64,000 bases of DNA from Xanthomonas albilineans (GTDB lineage Bacteria > Pseudomonadota > Gammaproteobacteria > Xanthomonadales > Xanthomonadaceae): NCBI RefSeq assembly GCF_002939705.1, contig NZ_MDCB01000001.1, forward strand, positions 124,001 to 188,000, read 5' to 3'. The notes below the pieces were generated by a model that worked only from the letters and a program-made list of their open reading frames with translations, was not told the origin of the DNA and did no database searches. The position numbers and the translations under genes are program-made. This document shows, one piece after another, positions 1 to 9,333 of the stretch (positions are counted from its first letter, which is position 1; the number at the start of each line of letters is the position of its first letter).

Positions 1-1029
1 GCCGATACGTTGTACAAGCGTGTGGAATGGGGCTGGTTGCAGCAGCGCGAGCCGTTGATCTCGATGGGGTGGTTTCCGGAGAGCGGCTTCATCAACCACG
101 ATTGGACCGGTTACAACGAAGCGATGATGCTTTACGTGCTGGCGCTCGGTTCGCCGACCCACTCAGTCAGCCCGGATGCGTGGACGCTATGGACGCGCAC
201 CTATAACAATGACTGGGGCGTGTATTACGGGCAGGAGTATCTTTCGTTCGGCCCGATGTTCGCGCATCAGTACAGCCATGTCTGGATCGATTTCCGCGAC
301 ATCCAGGACGAGTACATGCGCGAACGCGGCATCGATTACTTCCTCAACAGTCGCCGCGCGGTGCTGGCGCAGCGTGAGTACGCCATCGCCAATCCGATGA
401 AGTGGAAGGACTATGGCGAGAACGTGTGGGGGTTGACCGCCAGCGATGGTCCGCAGAACACCGAGCAGGACTACCACGGCGATCAGCGTCAGTTTCGCCA
501 TTATTCCTCGCGCGGCGCGGGCCTGCGCGAGAACTTCGACGATGGCACCCTGGCGCCCACCGCCGCGATTGCCTCGCTGGTGTTCGCGCCGGAGGTGGTG
601 ATTCCTGCTGCCGAGGAAATGCACAAGCGCTATGGCGACTTCATCTACTCCAGCTATGGCTTCCTGGATTCGTTCAACCCCAGTTTCAACTACGATATTC
701 CGCTCAAGACTGGGCGGGTCGTTCCTGGTCGTGGTTGGGTGTCCAGCGATTACATCGGCATCGATCAGGGGCCGATCCTGGCCATGATCGCGAATTACCG
801 CAATGAGTTCGTCTGGAACGTCATGAAGAAGAACAAGTACATCCGGACCGGGCTGGAGCGCGCTGGTTTCAGTGGCGGTTGGCTAACCCCGGACGGTGAG
901 GCGCAGTCGGTGCTGAAGAAGGACGAACAGGCCGCCAAGGCCAGGGAGATCGGCATCGCCGAATCGCGCGCCGCCCCCGTACAGGCACCACAGAATTCCG
1001 TGCCGCGTCAGTCACACAATCCCAGATGA
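1..1029 (+). CDS. Glycoamylase-like (GH144-type) glucanase, 3' part
   Basis: The reading frame is open from base 1, so the gene begins before the window; about 342 C-terminal residues are present. The segment has the features of the glycoamylase-like (PF10091, COG5368) fold: an aromatic-rich stretch with HDWTGYNEA and LALGSPTH near its start and GPMFAHQYSHVW further on. Members of this family characterised as GH144 hydrolyse beta-1,2-glucans. The C-terminus has a polar, Ala/Pro/Gln-rich tail. The stop overlaps the start of the ABC binding protein by 4 bases (ATGA), so the gene is the upstream member of a sugar-uptake operon. Family assignment is fairly secure; the exact substrate is inferred. 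Confidence 0.75.
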   Translation, partial: ADTLYKRVEWGWLQQREPLISMGWFPESGFINHDWTGYNEAMMLYVLALGSPTHSVSPDAWTLWTRTYNNDWGVYYGQEYLSFGPMFAHQYSHVWIDFRDIQDEYMRERGIDYFLNSRRAVLAQREYAIANPMKWKDYGENVWGLTASDGPQNTEQDYHGDQRQFRHYSSRGAGLRENFDDGTLAPTAAIASLVFAPEVVIPAAEEMHKRYGDFIYSSYGFLDSFNPSFNYDIPLKTGRVVPGRGWVSSDYIGIDQGPILAMIANYRNEFVWNVMKKNKYIRTGLERAGFSGGWLTPDGEAQSVLKKDEQAAKAREIGIAESRAAPVQAPQNSVPRQSHNPR

Positions 1030-2339
1030 GTACGCCGCGCACGATCCTTCGTTGGCTGCTGTTGTGGTGGCTGGTGATGGCGTTGTGCGGTTGCGCACGT
1101 GCGCCGCAAGGCGAGGTGCTGCGGTTCTGGGCGATGGGGCGCGAGGCCGAGGTCGTGGCCGAATTGATCCCGCAATTCGAAAAGGAAAACCCCGGGATCC
1201 ACGTGCAGATCCAGAATATTCCCTGGACCGCCGCGCACGAAAAGTTGCTGACCGCCTTTGCCGCCGACGGCTTGCCGGACGTGTGCCAGTTGGGCAATAC
1301 CTGGATTGCGGAGTTCGCCGAGTTGGGCACTTTGCAGCCGTTGCAGCCCTACGTGGCCCATTCCAAGATCGTGGACCCGGCGGACTATTTCCCTGGCATC
1401 TGGGACACCAGCGTCATCGACGGTCAGCTCTATGGCGTGCCGTGGTACGTGGATACGCGTCTGCTGTTCTACCGGAAGGACATCCTGCGCGCGTCTGGCG
1501 TGGAGACGCTGCCGCGGACCTGGGCCGAGTGGGAACAGGCGATGGCGGCGGTGAAGCGGCACGTCGGGCCGAAGCGCTATGCGATCTTGATGCCTCTCAA
1601 CGAATTCGAGCAGCAATTGTCGCTGGGCCTGCAATGGCCCGATCCGCTGCTGCGCGACCACGACAACTACGGGAATTTCGAAAGCCCCGATTTCCGCAAG
1701 GCACTGGCGTTCTACGCCAATATGTTCGAGCGCGGCTGGGCACCGAAGATGTCCGAGACCCAGATCTCCAACGTGTGGGACGAGTTCTTCAATGGGCTCT
1801 ACGCGTTCTACATTTCCGGACCTTGGAACATCCGCGAGTTCCGCCAGGTCGAACCCGCGGCGCTGAAGGACCAATGGGGCACGCTGCCGTTGCCCGGTCC
1901 TGACGGTCCCGGCGCGGGCATCGCCGGTGGTACCAGCCTGGTGATCTTCCGTAGGTCCGAGCACAAGGACGCGGCGTGGAGGCTGATCGAATTCCTGTCG
2001 CGGCCACAGATTCAGGCACGCTTCCACGCGCTGATTGGCGACATGCCCCCTCGGCGTAGCACTTGGGCGTATCCGTCGTTGGCCGACGATCCGCTGGCGC
2101 ACGCATTCGGCGATCAGCTGGAACGGGTCAAGCCGGCGCCGAAAGTGCTGGAATGGGAACGCATCGTGCAGGAAATGCGTCTGGCCACCGAACGCGTGGT
2201 GCGTGGTGGCGAACCGCAGGACAAGGCGATGCGAGAATTGGACGAGCGTGTCGACGAGATCCTGGAGAAACGGCGTTGGATCCAGCGTCAGCAGCTTAGG
2301 CAGGCAGCGACCGCACCGGCCGCAGGAGCGGCGCCATGA
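1026..2339 (+). CDS. ABC sugar-binding lipoprotein
   Basis: Extracytoplasmic solute-binding protein of the MalE/UgpB type (family 1), 437 aa. The N-terminus is a short basic region followed by a Leu/Trp-rich hydrophobic segment ending in LCGC, a lipobox with Cys23 as probable lipidated residue. The mature part shows typical features: an early FEKENPGI stretch, LPDVCQLGNTW and a central VPWYVDTRLLFYRKD. It would capture an oligosaccharide in the periplasm and deliver it to the two permeases encoded next. The start overlaps the upstream glucanase stop (ATGA) and the stop overlaps the next gene in the same way, so translation is probably coupled. Substrate is inferred from the flanking glycosidases. 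Confidence 0.88.
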   Translation: MSTPRTILRWLLLWWLVMALCGCARAPQGEVLRFWAMGREAEVVAELIPQFEKENPGIHVQIQNIPWTAAHEKLLTAFAADGLPDVCQLGNTWIAEFAELGTLQPLQPYVAHSKIVDPADYFPGIWDTSVIDGQLYGVPWYVDTRLLFYRKDILRASGVETLPRTWAEWEQAMAAVKRHVGPKRYAILMPLNEFEQQLSLGLQWPDPLLRDHDNYGNFESPDFRKALAFYANMFERGWAPKMSETQISNVWDEFFNGLYAFYISGPWNIREFRQVEPAALKDQWGTLPLPGPDGPGAGIAGGTSLVIFRRSEHKDAAWRLIEFLSRPQIQARFHALIGDMPPRRSTWAYPSLADDPLAHAFGDQLERVKPAPKVLEWERIVQEMRLATERVVRGGEPQDKAMRELDERVDEILEKRRWIQRQQLRQAATAPAAGAAP

Positions 2340-3217
2340 AGCGCGGTTCCCTGGTCGGCTGGCTGTTCGCAGGCCCGGCGCTGATCGTGATCGGCGTGTT
2401 CTTCGGGGTGCCGGTGCTGTCGGCGTTGCTGCTGAGCCTCACCGATTTCGATCTGTACGCGCTGGCTGACCGCCACAACTTGCGTTTCGTCGGTGTCGGC
2501 AACTATCTGGAGTTGCTGCAGACACCGATGTTCTGGAAGTCGCTCTGGAATACCACGTATTTCGTCATCGTCGGCGTACCGCTGTCCATTGCCACCTCGC
2601 TTGGCGCGGCGCTGCTGCTCAATGCGCCGGTGGCGCGGTGCAAGGCGCTGTTCCGCACCGCGCTGTTCGCGCCGGTGGTGACCACGCTGGTGGCGGTGGC
2701 GGTGATCTGGCGTTACCTGTTCCACACCCGCTACGGCCTGGTCAATTATGCGCTGGCACACGTGGGCATCGGCCCGATCGACTGGCTCGGCGACCCGCAC
2801 TGGGCGATGCCGACCATTATGCTGTTCGCTGTCTGGAAGAACTTCGGCTACAACATGGTGATCTTTCTCGCTGGCCTACAGGCCATTCCGCAGGATCTGT
2901 ACGAGGCGGCGCGCATCGATGGCGCATCGAAGTGGCGGCAATTGCTGCATATCACCCTGCCGATGCTGGGGCCGGTGTTGTTGGTGGTCGGGGTCATCAC
3001 CGTGTCCGGCTACTTCCAGCTGTTTGCCGAACCTTACGTGATGACGCGCGGCGATCCGCTGCAAAGCACGGTCAGCGTGCTGTATTACATGTTCGAGGAG
3101 GGCTTCAAGTGGTGGAACCTCGGCCGCGCCTCGGCGGTGGCGTTCCTGCTGTTTCTGATCATCCTGGCAGTGACGACGGTCATGCTGCGTTTCGGCCGCA
3201 AGAAGGACTTGGTATGA
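2336..3217 (+). CDS. ABC sugar transporter permease, MalF type
   Basis: Inner-membrane permease of a carbohydrate ABC importer, 293 aa with about six hydrophobic segments. The cytoplasmic EAA loop that docks to the ATPase is visible as EAARIDGASKWRQLLHITLP in the second half. The gene overlaps both neighbours by ATGA, fitting a tight operon with the binding protein and the second permease. No ATP-binding subunit lies in the visible part of the operon; systems of this type often share a multitask ATPase encoded elsewhere. Confidence 0.9.
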   Translation: MKRGSLVGWLFAGPALIVIGVFFGVPVLSALLLSLTDFDLYALADRHNLRFVGVGNYLELLQTPMFWKSLWNTTYFVIVGVPLSIATSLGAALLLNAPVARCKALFRTALFAPVVTTLVAVAVIWRYLFHTRYGLVNYALAHVGIGPIDWLGDPHWAMPTIMLFAVWKNFGYNMVIFLAGLQAIPQDLYEAARIDGASKWRQLLHITLPMLGPVLLVVGVITVSGYFQLFAEPYVMTRGDPLQSTVSVLYYMFEEGFKWWNLGRASAVAFLLFLIILAVTTVMLRFGRKKDLV

Positions 3218-4059
3218 GTGGCATGAGCCGGGAGATCGGTGCTTCGCGTTGGCATGCGCTGCTGGTCAATGGCGGGCTGCTGCTGCTCGCCGTGTTCAGC
3301 CTGACGCCACTGTCGTGGATGGTGTCGGTGTCGTTTATGCCGGCCGGGCAGGCCAGCCACTTTCCACCGCCGTTATTGCCCAGTGGCGCCACGCTGGACA
3401 ACTATGGCGAGTTGTTCGCGCACACCGGTATGGCACGCAATTTCGCCAACAGCCTATTGGTGTCGTGCGCGATCACGCTAAGCTCGCTGCTGATCAATAC
3501 TATGGCTGGCTACGCCTTCGCCAAATTACGTTTCGTCGGCAAGGAGCGGATCTTTCAGGTGCTGTTGGCGGCATTGGTGATCCCAGCGCAGGTTGCGATG
3601 CTGCCGCTGTTCCTGTTGATGAAGCAATTGCATCTGGTCAACAGCTTCGGTGGCGTGGTGGTGCCGGCGCTGGCGACGGTGTTCGGCATCTTTCTGGTGC
3701 GCCAGTATGCGCGTTCGATCCCGGACGAGTTGCTGGAAGCGGCGCGCATCGACGGTGCTGGCGAACTACGCATCTTTTTCCAGATCGTGTTGCCGATGCT
3801 CAAGCCTGTGCTGGTGACGTTGACCATCTTCACTTTCATGGCCGCATGGAACGACTTCATGTGGCCGCTGATCGTGTTGACCGACCAGGAACACTACACC
3901 TTGCCGGTGGCATTGGCGGCACTGTCGCGCGAGCACATCATGGACGTGGAAATGATGATGGCCGGCGCGGTGGTGACGGTGATTCCGGTGCTGGCGTTGT
4001 TCCTGGCGCTACAGCGCTATTACATCCAGGGTTTGCTGCTTGGTAGCGTGAAGGGCTGA
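3214..4059 (+). CDS. ABC sugar transporter permease, MalG type
   Basis: Second integral membrane subunit, 281 aa, partner of the preceding MalF-type permease. The start chosen is the ATG overlapping the previous stop; the open frame extends upstream but only as a shadow of that gene. The EAA loop (EAARIDGAGELRIFFQIVLP) and the following segment with WNDFMWPL are typical of MalG-like subunits. The C-terminus (YYIQGLLLGSVKG) matches the usual end of the family. The next gene starts 168 bases downstream; that gap shows no clear signal. Confidence 0.9.
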   Translation: MSGMSREIGASRWHALLVNGGLLLLAVFSLTPLSWMVSVSFMPAGQASHFPPPLLPSGATLDNYGELFAHTGMARNFANSLLVSCAITLSSLLINTMAGYAFAKLRFVGKERIFQVLLAALVIPAQVAMLPLFLLMKQLHLVNSFGGVVVPALATVFGIFLVRQYARSIPDELLEAARIDGAGELRIFFQIVLPMLKPVLVTLTIFTFMAAWNDFMWPLIVLTDQEHYTLPVALAALSREHIMDVEMMMAGAVVTVIPVLALFLALQRYYIQGLLLGSVKG

Positions 4060-4227
4060 GGCGCAGCGCTTGTTTCCATCGGTGCGCATAGGCAAGCACA
4101 CGCCATCTGCTACTCGTCGCCACAGGTGGGAACAGTGGCCGAGGGCTTCCCTCCATCGGCCTTTAGGCTGTGGTGGTCAGGCATGAAGCGCAGCGGCGCT
4201 TAGGTAACGCAAGCAGGATAACCAGAC

Positions 4228-7200
4228 ATGAGAGGTGCGATGCGCAATATGGCGGCTGTAAGGACAGTGTTGGCGATTTGTGGCCTGATGGCGGTGCATG
4301 CCTTCGCTGCGCCGCCGAGTGCGCCTGTGACGCTGGACAGTTTCAATAATCTGGACAACTGGCAGATCGTTGCTTCCAATCAGGTCACTGCCTCCACCCG
4401 ACTGGTGCAGGCACCCGGCGGTGGCCGGGCCAAGGCCGTGTGTCTGGACTACGATTTCAACGGGGTGTCCGGCTATGCCAGCATCCGTCGAGCGTTGTCG
4501 ATCGAGTACCCGGATAATTACCAGTTCGCGTTCCAGTTGCGCGGTGATTCGCCGCGCAACGACCTGCAGTTCAAACTGATCGATGCCAGCGGCGACAATG
4601 TGTGGTGGGTCAACCGACCGCGCTACGATTTTCCCACGCAATGGAGCCCGGTTAGTTTCAAGAAGCGGCAGATCGCCAAGGCCTGGGGGCCGAGTCCGGA
4701 GAAAGAACTCAAGCGCAGCGCGCAAATCGAGTTCACCATCTACAACCAGGCTGGCGGTGCCGGCACGGTGTGCTTCGATCAACTGCGTTTGATCCCGTTA
4801 CCGCCGCAGGATACCTCGCCGTTGACGGTCAAGGTCAGCACCGACACCGCACCGGCATTGAGGCAGCGGATTGCCGACGGCAAGCCGGATACCGTGTGGT
4901 ACAGCGGCAACGCCAAGACCCAGACGGTGATGCTTGACCTGGGCAAGGTGCGCGAATTCGGCGGTGCCAAGGTGCAGTGGGCGCCTGGTGTCTATGCCTC
5001 GCGCTACAAGGTGCTGGGTTCGATCGACGGAAGCAGTTGGCGCGAACTGCGCGCGGTCACTGCTGGTAACGGGGGTATCGACTGGCTGGCCCTACCGGAA
5101 ACCGAGGCGCGCTACGTGCGCTTCGACCTGGAGGACGGCCCCAGCTTTCACTACGGCATTGCCGACATCGCGCTGCAGCCGCTAGCGTTTGCCGCGACGA
5201 CGAACGACTTCATCAAATTGGTGGCGGCGCAATCTCCTCGCGGTTGGTTCCCGCGTGGCTTCAGCGCAGAGCAGCCGTACTGGACCATCGTCGGCCTGGA
5301 TGGCGGTCGCGAACAAGGCTTGATCGGTGAGGATGGCACGATCGAAGTGGGCAAGGGCGGCTTCAGCATCGAACCGTTCCTGTTGTTGGATGGCAAGCGC
5401 CTGAGCTGGGCCGACGTGAAGGCCGCGCAGAGCTTGCAGGACGATTACCTGCCCATTCCCAGCGTGGACTGGCGCCACGACAACGCCGCATTACGCGTGA
5501 CTGCGTTCGTGCAGGGCGAACCGGAGCAGTCGCAGCTGGTGGCGCGTTATCGGCTCAGCAATCCAAGCAAACAGGCGCACGATTACACCTTGGCGTTGGC
5601 GGTACGTCCGTTCCAGGTAAACCCGCCCAGCCAGTTCCTTAACACGCTCGGCGGAGTCAGTCCGATCCGTGCGCTGGCGTTCGACGGCACGCAGGTGCGG
5701 GTCGATGGCCAGCCGCGGGTGTTCGCGGTTCAGAAGCCAGACGCAGCCTATGCCACCGCGTTCGACGCCGGAATGGACATCGAACGATTGGCTGCCGACA
5801 GCAGTGGTTTGCCGCAGCAAGCGCAGGATCCCGACGGGTTGGCTTCCGGGGCACTGCTGTACCGTGGGCGTCTGGCGCCGGGCGAGGTGCGCGAGGTGGC
5901 GTTGGTGATCCCGCAGACTGGGCTGCATGTGCTGCCGCTCGGCTTCGATGCGGCGCGTGCGCAGCAGCAGGTGGCGGCGCAATGGCACGAAAAATTGGAT
6001 CGGGTGCAATTGCACTTGCCGGCGCAAGGCAAGGCCCTGGCCGATACGCTGCGCACGGCACTGGCGCACATACTGATCTCGCGGATCGGGCCACGCCTGC
6101 AACCGGGCACCCGTTCGTATTCGCGCAGTTGGATCCGCGACGGCGCGATGATTTCCGACGCCCTGTTGCGCCTGGGACGCGCCGATGTGGTGCGTGACTA
6201 CCTTGCCTGGTACGCGCCCTACCAGTTCGACAATGGCATGGTGCCGTGTTGCGTGGACGATCGCGGTAGCGATCCTGTGCCGGAGAACGACAGCCATGGC
6301 GAGTTGATTTTCGCCATCGCCGACTACTACCGCTACAGCGGCGACCATGCGTTTCTGGAGCAAATGTGGCCACACGTGCTGGGCGCGTATCAGTACATGG
6401 AGCAACTGCGTTTGAGCGAGCGGACCGAGGAAAACCGTGCGCGCAATCCGGCGTTCTACGGAATGATGCCGGCGTCGATCAGTCACGAAGGCTATTCGGC
6501 CAAGCCGATGCACGCCTACTGGGACGATTTCTGGGCCTTGCGCGGCTACACGGATGCGGCAACGCTTGCCGCCGAGTTGGGCCGCAGCGAGGATGTCGCC
6601 AGTTTGTCCGCTGCGCGCGACCAGTTTCGTGAGGATCTGGATGCGTCGCTGCAAGCTGCGACGCAGCAGCACCACATCGATTTTCTACCGGGGTCGGCTG
6701 AACTGGGCGATTTCGATCCTACTTCCAGCACCATCGCGTTGGCGCCGGGTGGCGAGCAGGTGCGATTGCCACCTGCACTGTTGAATGCCACCTTCGAGCG
6801 TTATTGGGGCGAGTTCGTGAGTCGCCGTGATGGTCAGCGCGCGTGGAAGGACTACACCCCATACGAGTGGCGTAATGTCGCCGCGTTCGTGCGGCTGGGC
6901 TGGCGCGAGCGCGCCTGGGAGGCGACCACGTTCTTCTTCAAGGATCGCACGCCGCCTCCCTGGAACCAGTGGGCGGAAGTGGTCTCGCGTACCCCGCGCA
7001 CGCCATTTTTTCTTGGCGATCTACCGCACGCCTGGGTGGCCTCGGATTTCGTGCGTTCGGCGCTGGACATGTTCGCTTACACCCGCGATGGCGATGACAG
7101 CTTGGTGCTGGCGGCAGGTATTCCGATCGACTGGTTCGACGGCAAAGGCGTGTCCATCGAACAACTGCGCACGGCGCATGGGCTGCTGAGTTATCGACTG

Positions 7201-7392
7201 CGGCGGCATAAGAACCGCTTGGTGTTGAATGTTTCCGATGGCCTGCGTATCCCTAGCGGTGGCCTGGTGCTGCCTTGGCCGTACCCAGGCGAACCTGGCC
7301 GGACCGAGGTTAATGGTGCATCTGCGCAATGGGAACGCGGTGAATTGCGTATCCGCACGCTGCCGGCGGATGTGCAGATCGAGATGCGTTAA
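4228..7392 (+). CDS. Secreted F5/8 type C / (alpha/alpha)6-barrel glycoside hydrolase
   Basis: 1054 aa with an N-terminal signal peptide (hydrophobic stretch ending HAFAAPP). Residues about 30-190 look like a beta-sandwich carbohydrate-binding region, about 200-320 like a discoidin (F5/8 type C) domain (SSWRELRAV, EARYVRFDLEDG). The C-terminal half (about 590-980) resembles debranching-type (alpha/alpha)6 barrels, with RSYSRSWIRDGAMISDALLR, a DSHGELIFAIADYY segment and YEWRNVAAFVRLGW. Xanthomonas genomes usually label such proteins 'coagulation factor 5/8 type-like'. It follows the glucanase/ABC genes and probably trims the same polysaccharide or oligosaccharide in the periplasm or outside the cell. 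A second ATG at 4240 has the better-placed AGAGG ribosome site and may be the true start. Linkage specificity is unknown. Confidence 0.72.
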   Translation: MRGAMRNMAAVRTVLAICGLMAVHAFAAPPSAPVTLDSFNNLDNWQIVASNQVTASTRLVQAPGGGRAKAVCLDYDFNGVSGYASIRRALSIEYPDNYQFAFQLRGDSPRNDLQFKLIDASGDNVWWVNRPRYDFPTQWSPVSFKKRQIAKAWGPSPEKELKRSAQIEFTIYNQAGGAGTVCFDQLRLIPLPPQDTSPLTVKVSTDTAPALRQRIADGKPDTVWYSGNAKTQTVMLDLGKVREFGGAKVQWAPGVYASRYKVLGSIDGSSWRELRAVTAGNGGIDWLALPETEARYVRFDLEDGPSFHYGIADIALQPLAFAATTNDFIKLVAAQSPRGWFPRGFSAEQPYWTIVGLDGGREQGLIGEDGTIEVGKGGFSIEPFLLLDGKRLSWADVKAAQSLQDDYLPIPSVDWRHDNAALRVTAFVQGEPEQSQLVARYRLSNPSKQAHDYTLALAVRPFQVNPPSQFLNTLGGVSPIRALAFDGTQVRVDGQPRVFAVQKPDAAYATAFDAGMDIERLAADSSGLPQQAQDPDGLASGALLYRGRLAPGEVREVALVIPQTGLHVLPLGFDAARAQQQVAAQWHEKLDRVQLHLPAQGKALADTLRTALAHILISRIGPRLQPGTRSYSRSWIRDGAMISDALLRLGRADVVRDYLAWYAPYQFDNGMVPCCVDDRGSDPVPENDSHGELIFAIADYYRYSGDHAFLEQMWPHVLGAYQYMEQLRLSERTEENRARNPAFYGMMPASISHEGYSAKPMHAYWDDFWALRGYTDAATLAAELGRSEDVASLSAARDQFREDLDASLQAATQQHHIDFLPGSAELGDFDPTSSTIALAPGGEQVRLPPALLNATFERYWGEFVSRRDGQRAWKDYTPYEWRNVAAFVRLGWRERAWEATTFFFKDRTPPPWNQWAEVVSRTPRTPFFLGDLPHAWVASDFVRSALDMFAYTRDGDDSLVLAAGIPIDWFDGKGVSIEQLRTAHGLLSYRLRRHKNRLVLNVSDGLRIPSGGLVLPWPYPGEPGRTEVNGASAQWERGELRIRTLPADVQIEMR

Positions 7393-7405
7393 AGCCGAGG
7401 CTTTT
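7391..7405 (+). terminator. Possible short intrinsic terminator after the hydrolase gene
   Basis: AAAGC-CGAG-GCTTT followed by T, starting on the stop codon of the preceding gene. The stem is only 5 bp and the T run is short, so this is a weak call. The gap to the convergent peptidase gene (7406-7558) otherwise shows only a tight GCCGATT/AATCGGC repeat at 7433-7448. Confidence 0.3.
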
Positions 7406-7558
7406 GTGGTGTGGAAATTCGGAATCGCAAGTGCCGATTAGAATCGGCGAGGGTGACGTTTGGGCAGCCGTTCTTATTGGTGGCGTCGCGGCGCTGCTTT
7501 CATGTCATCAGCGAGGGGAGAGTGCCGCTGCTGGCGTTGCCGACGATGTGAGGCGCGC

Positions 7559-8623
7559 TCACTGCTCAGCTTTTTCTGAGGCATGAACGGTTGGGCTGGT
7601 TGTCTGCGTCGTCCTGCTGCTGCGGTGGGACGTTTGTACCGTTGTTGTCGGCGGCGCGACCGCTGTGTCCGGCTCGGGATAGGGATATGCCGGTGCCGCG
7701 ATGGGGCGTAATTGCGCGCGCCAGCGCCGCAGCAGTGGTGCGATCCGCGCACCGACGTATAGCTGCGGATACGACGGCGTTTCGCCTTGCTCGCGCTCGC
7801 GCGCATTGATCTCCGCGCTGGCCAAGTGGTAGCTCTCGATCAGGTCGCTGGTGCGCGCCAGCGCGTCGATCAGCCAGGCGCGGCCGAAATACGTGGCGCT
7901 GGCGGTGTTGCCGCAGCCGAACGAGGCGCGGTCGCGGCGCGCGGCGGTGATGATCAGGGTGTCGGGTGTCTTCAGCGCCGGCACGAAGCCGCCGGAGTAG
8001 CAGGCCGACAGCACGATGATCCGGTTGACAATGCCGGCATCGTCGAGCAGCCCGCGCAGTTCTTTTGGGGTGATGGTGTCGTACTCGGCGTCCTCGCCTG
8101 GGCCGAATTGCAGATACAGCTCGTGCTGCTCGGTGCCGTGGCTGGTCAGGAACAGCAGCAGTGCATCCTCGCGCTTGTCCATCAGGCTGCCGATGCGTTG
8201 CAGGGTGTCGGCCAGATTGTCGTAGGAGGCCTGCGGCGCATAGGCATGGGCACCGAGATTGTCGCCATGGTTGATCAGCGTGACGATGCGTCCGGCGGCG
8301 CCGAATCGCCGGGCGAACAGTTGGCGCAGGTATAGCGTTTCGTTGCGAAACACGTCTTCGCTGGCGTCGCCGGCGAAGCCGACCACGTACAGGTCGGTGA
8401 TTCCGGGACGTTGCGGTTGCAGCGCGCTCAGTGCGCGGCGCAGTTGCGCCTGATCGAACGGATCCTGCGGTGTCTGCGCTTCATCGGCCGCTGGCGCCGC
8501 GCCGGCATCGGGGTGGCAGGCGGGCACGACCAGCACCAACAGGAATGCCAGCAGTAACCGCCCTGGCAGGCGGCATAGTGACGGTGTCACGGACGCGATG
8601 AACGTAGCGACGGATGTACGCAT
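7559..8623 (-). CDS. C13-family (legumain/caspase-like) peptidase, lipoprotein
   Basis: About 354 aa. The catalytic dyad of clan CD peptidases is visible: His in LFLTSHGTEQHE and Cys in IIVLSACYSGGF, each after a hydrophobic strand. A hydrophobic segment ending LVVPAC near the N-terminus looks like a lipobox, so the enzyme is probably an envelope lipoprotein. The C-terminal tail is Thr/Ser/Pro-rich and low in complexity. Start is uncertain: ATG at 8623, a TTG at 8635 overlapping the mtnC stop (TTGA), or an internal GTG closer to the signal sequence. It follows the methionine-salvage genes, but no functional link to them is evident. Bacterial C13 peptidase substrates are mostly unknown. Confidence 0.8.
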   Translation of the reverse strand: MRTSVATFIASVTPSLCRLPGRLLLAFLLVLVVPACHPDAGAAPAADEAQTPQDPFDQAQLRRALSALQPQRPGITDLYVVGFAGDASEDVFRNETLYLRQLFARRFGAAGRIVTLINHGDNLGAHAYAPQASYDNLADTLQRIGSLMDKREDALLLFLTSHGTEQHELYLQFGPGEDAEYDTITPKELRGLLDDAGIVNRIIVLSACYSGGFVPALKTPDTLIITAARRDRASFGCGNTASATYFGRAWLIDALARTSDLIESYHLASAEINAREREQGETPSYPQLYVGARIAPLLRRWRAQLRPIAAPAYPYPEPDTAVAPPTTTVQTSHRSSRTTQTTSPTVHASEKAEQ

Positions 8624-8631
8624 GCGTGCGC

Positions 8632-9330
8632 TCAAAAATCCAGGTCGGCGAAGCTCTCCACGCGATGGTGCCCATTGCAGGCCTCGCCCTGACGTGGTTG
8701 CGGATAATCGGCGCGGCGGTCGATCAGCACCGTGTCCAGGCCGACCGCGCGTGCGGCGTCCAGTTCGGCGACCACGTCGGAGAGAAACACGACCTGCGCT
8801 GGCGGCAGGCCAGTCGCCTCGGCGATCCGCGCATAACTGGATGGCTCGCGCTTGGCGCCGATCTCGGTGTCGAACCAGCCGGAAAACAGGTCGCGTAGAT
8901 CGCCAGCGTCGCTATGACCGAAGAACAACTGCTGCGCGGGCACCGAACCGGACGAATACACGTACAGCACGCGGCCATCGGCGTGCCAGCGGCGCAGCGC
9001 CGGCGCGGCATCGGGATAGATGTGCGCGGTGAAATCGGCGTCGCGGTAGCCGGTTTCCCAGATCATGCCCTGCAGTGCCTTGAGTGCGGTGTGCTTGCGA
9101 TCCTGATCGATCCAGCCCTGCAGCGTCTCCACGATGACCGCGTCGGTGCAGATGCCGCCGCATTCGCTGGCCACCGCGTCCAGCCATTGCCGGACCTGCG
9201 GCTGCTGGCCGTGGTCGCGGACGAAGTCGGGCAGGGCACGGCGCGCGTAGGGGAACAGCACGTCCTTGACGAAGGAAATACTGCTGGTGGTGCCTTCGAT
9301 ATCGGTCAGGATCGCACGCGGACCGGCCAT
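8632..9330 (-). CDS. mtnC: Enolase-phosphatase E1 (methionine salvage)
   Basis: 232 aa HAD-superfamily enzyme that converts 2,3-diketo-5-methylthiopentyl-1-phosphate to the acireductone in two steps (enolisation, dephosphorylation). The nucleophile motif is visible near the start as [16 protein letters not shown], the family's variant of DxDxT, and [12 protein letters not shown] supplies the C-terminal acidic motif. The start ATG lies 3 bases from the mtnD stop, so mtnB-mtnD-mtnC read as one pathway unit on the - strand. Confidence 0.93.
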   Translation of the reverse strand: MAGPRAILTDIEGTTSSISFVKDVLFPYARRALPDFVRDHGQQPQVRQWLDAVASECGGICTDAVIVETLQGWIDQDRKHTALKALQGMIWETGYRDADFTAHIYPDAAPALRRWHADGRVLYVYSSGSVPAQQLFFGHSDAGDLRDLFSGWFDTEIGAKREPSSYARIAEATGLPPAQVVFLSDVVAELDAARAVGLDTVLIDRRADYPQPRQGEACNGHHRVESFADLDF

Positions 9331-9333
9331 GGT

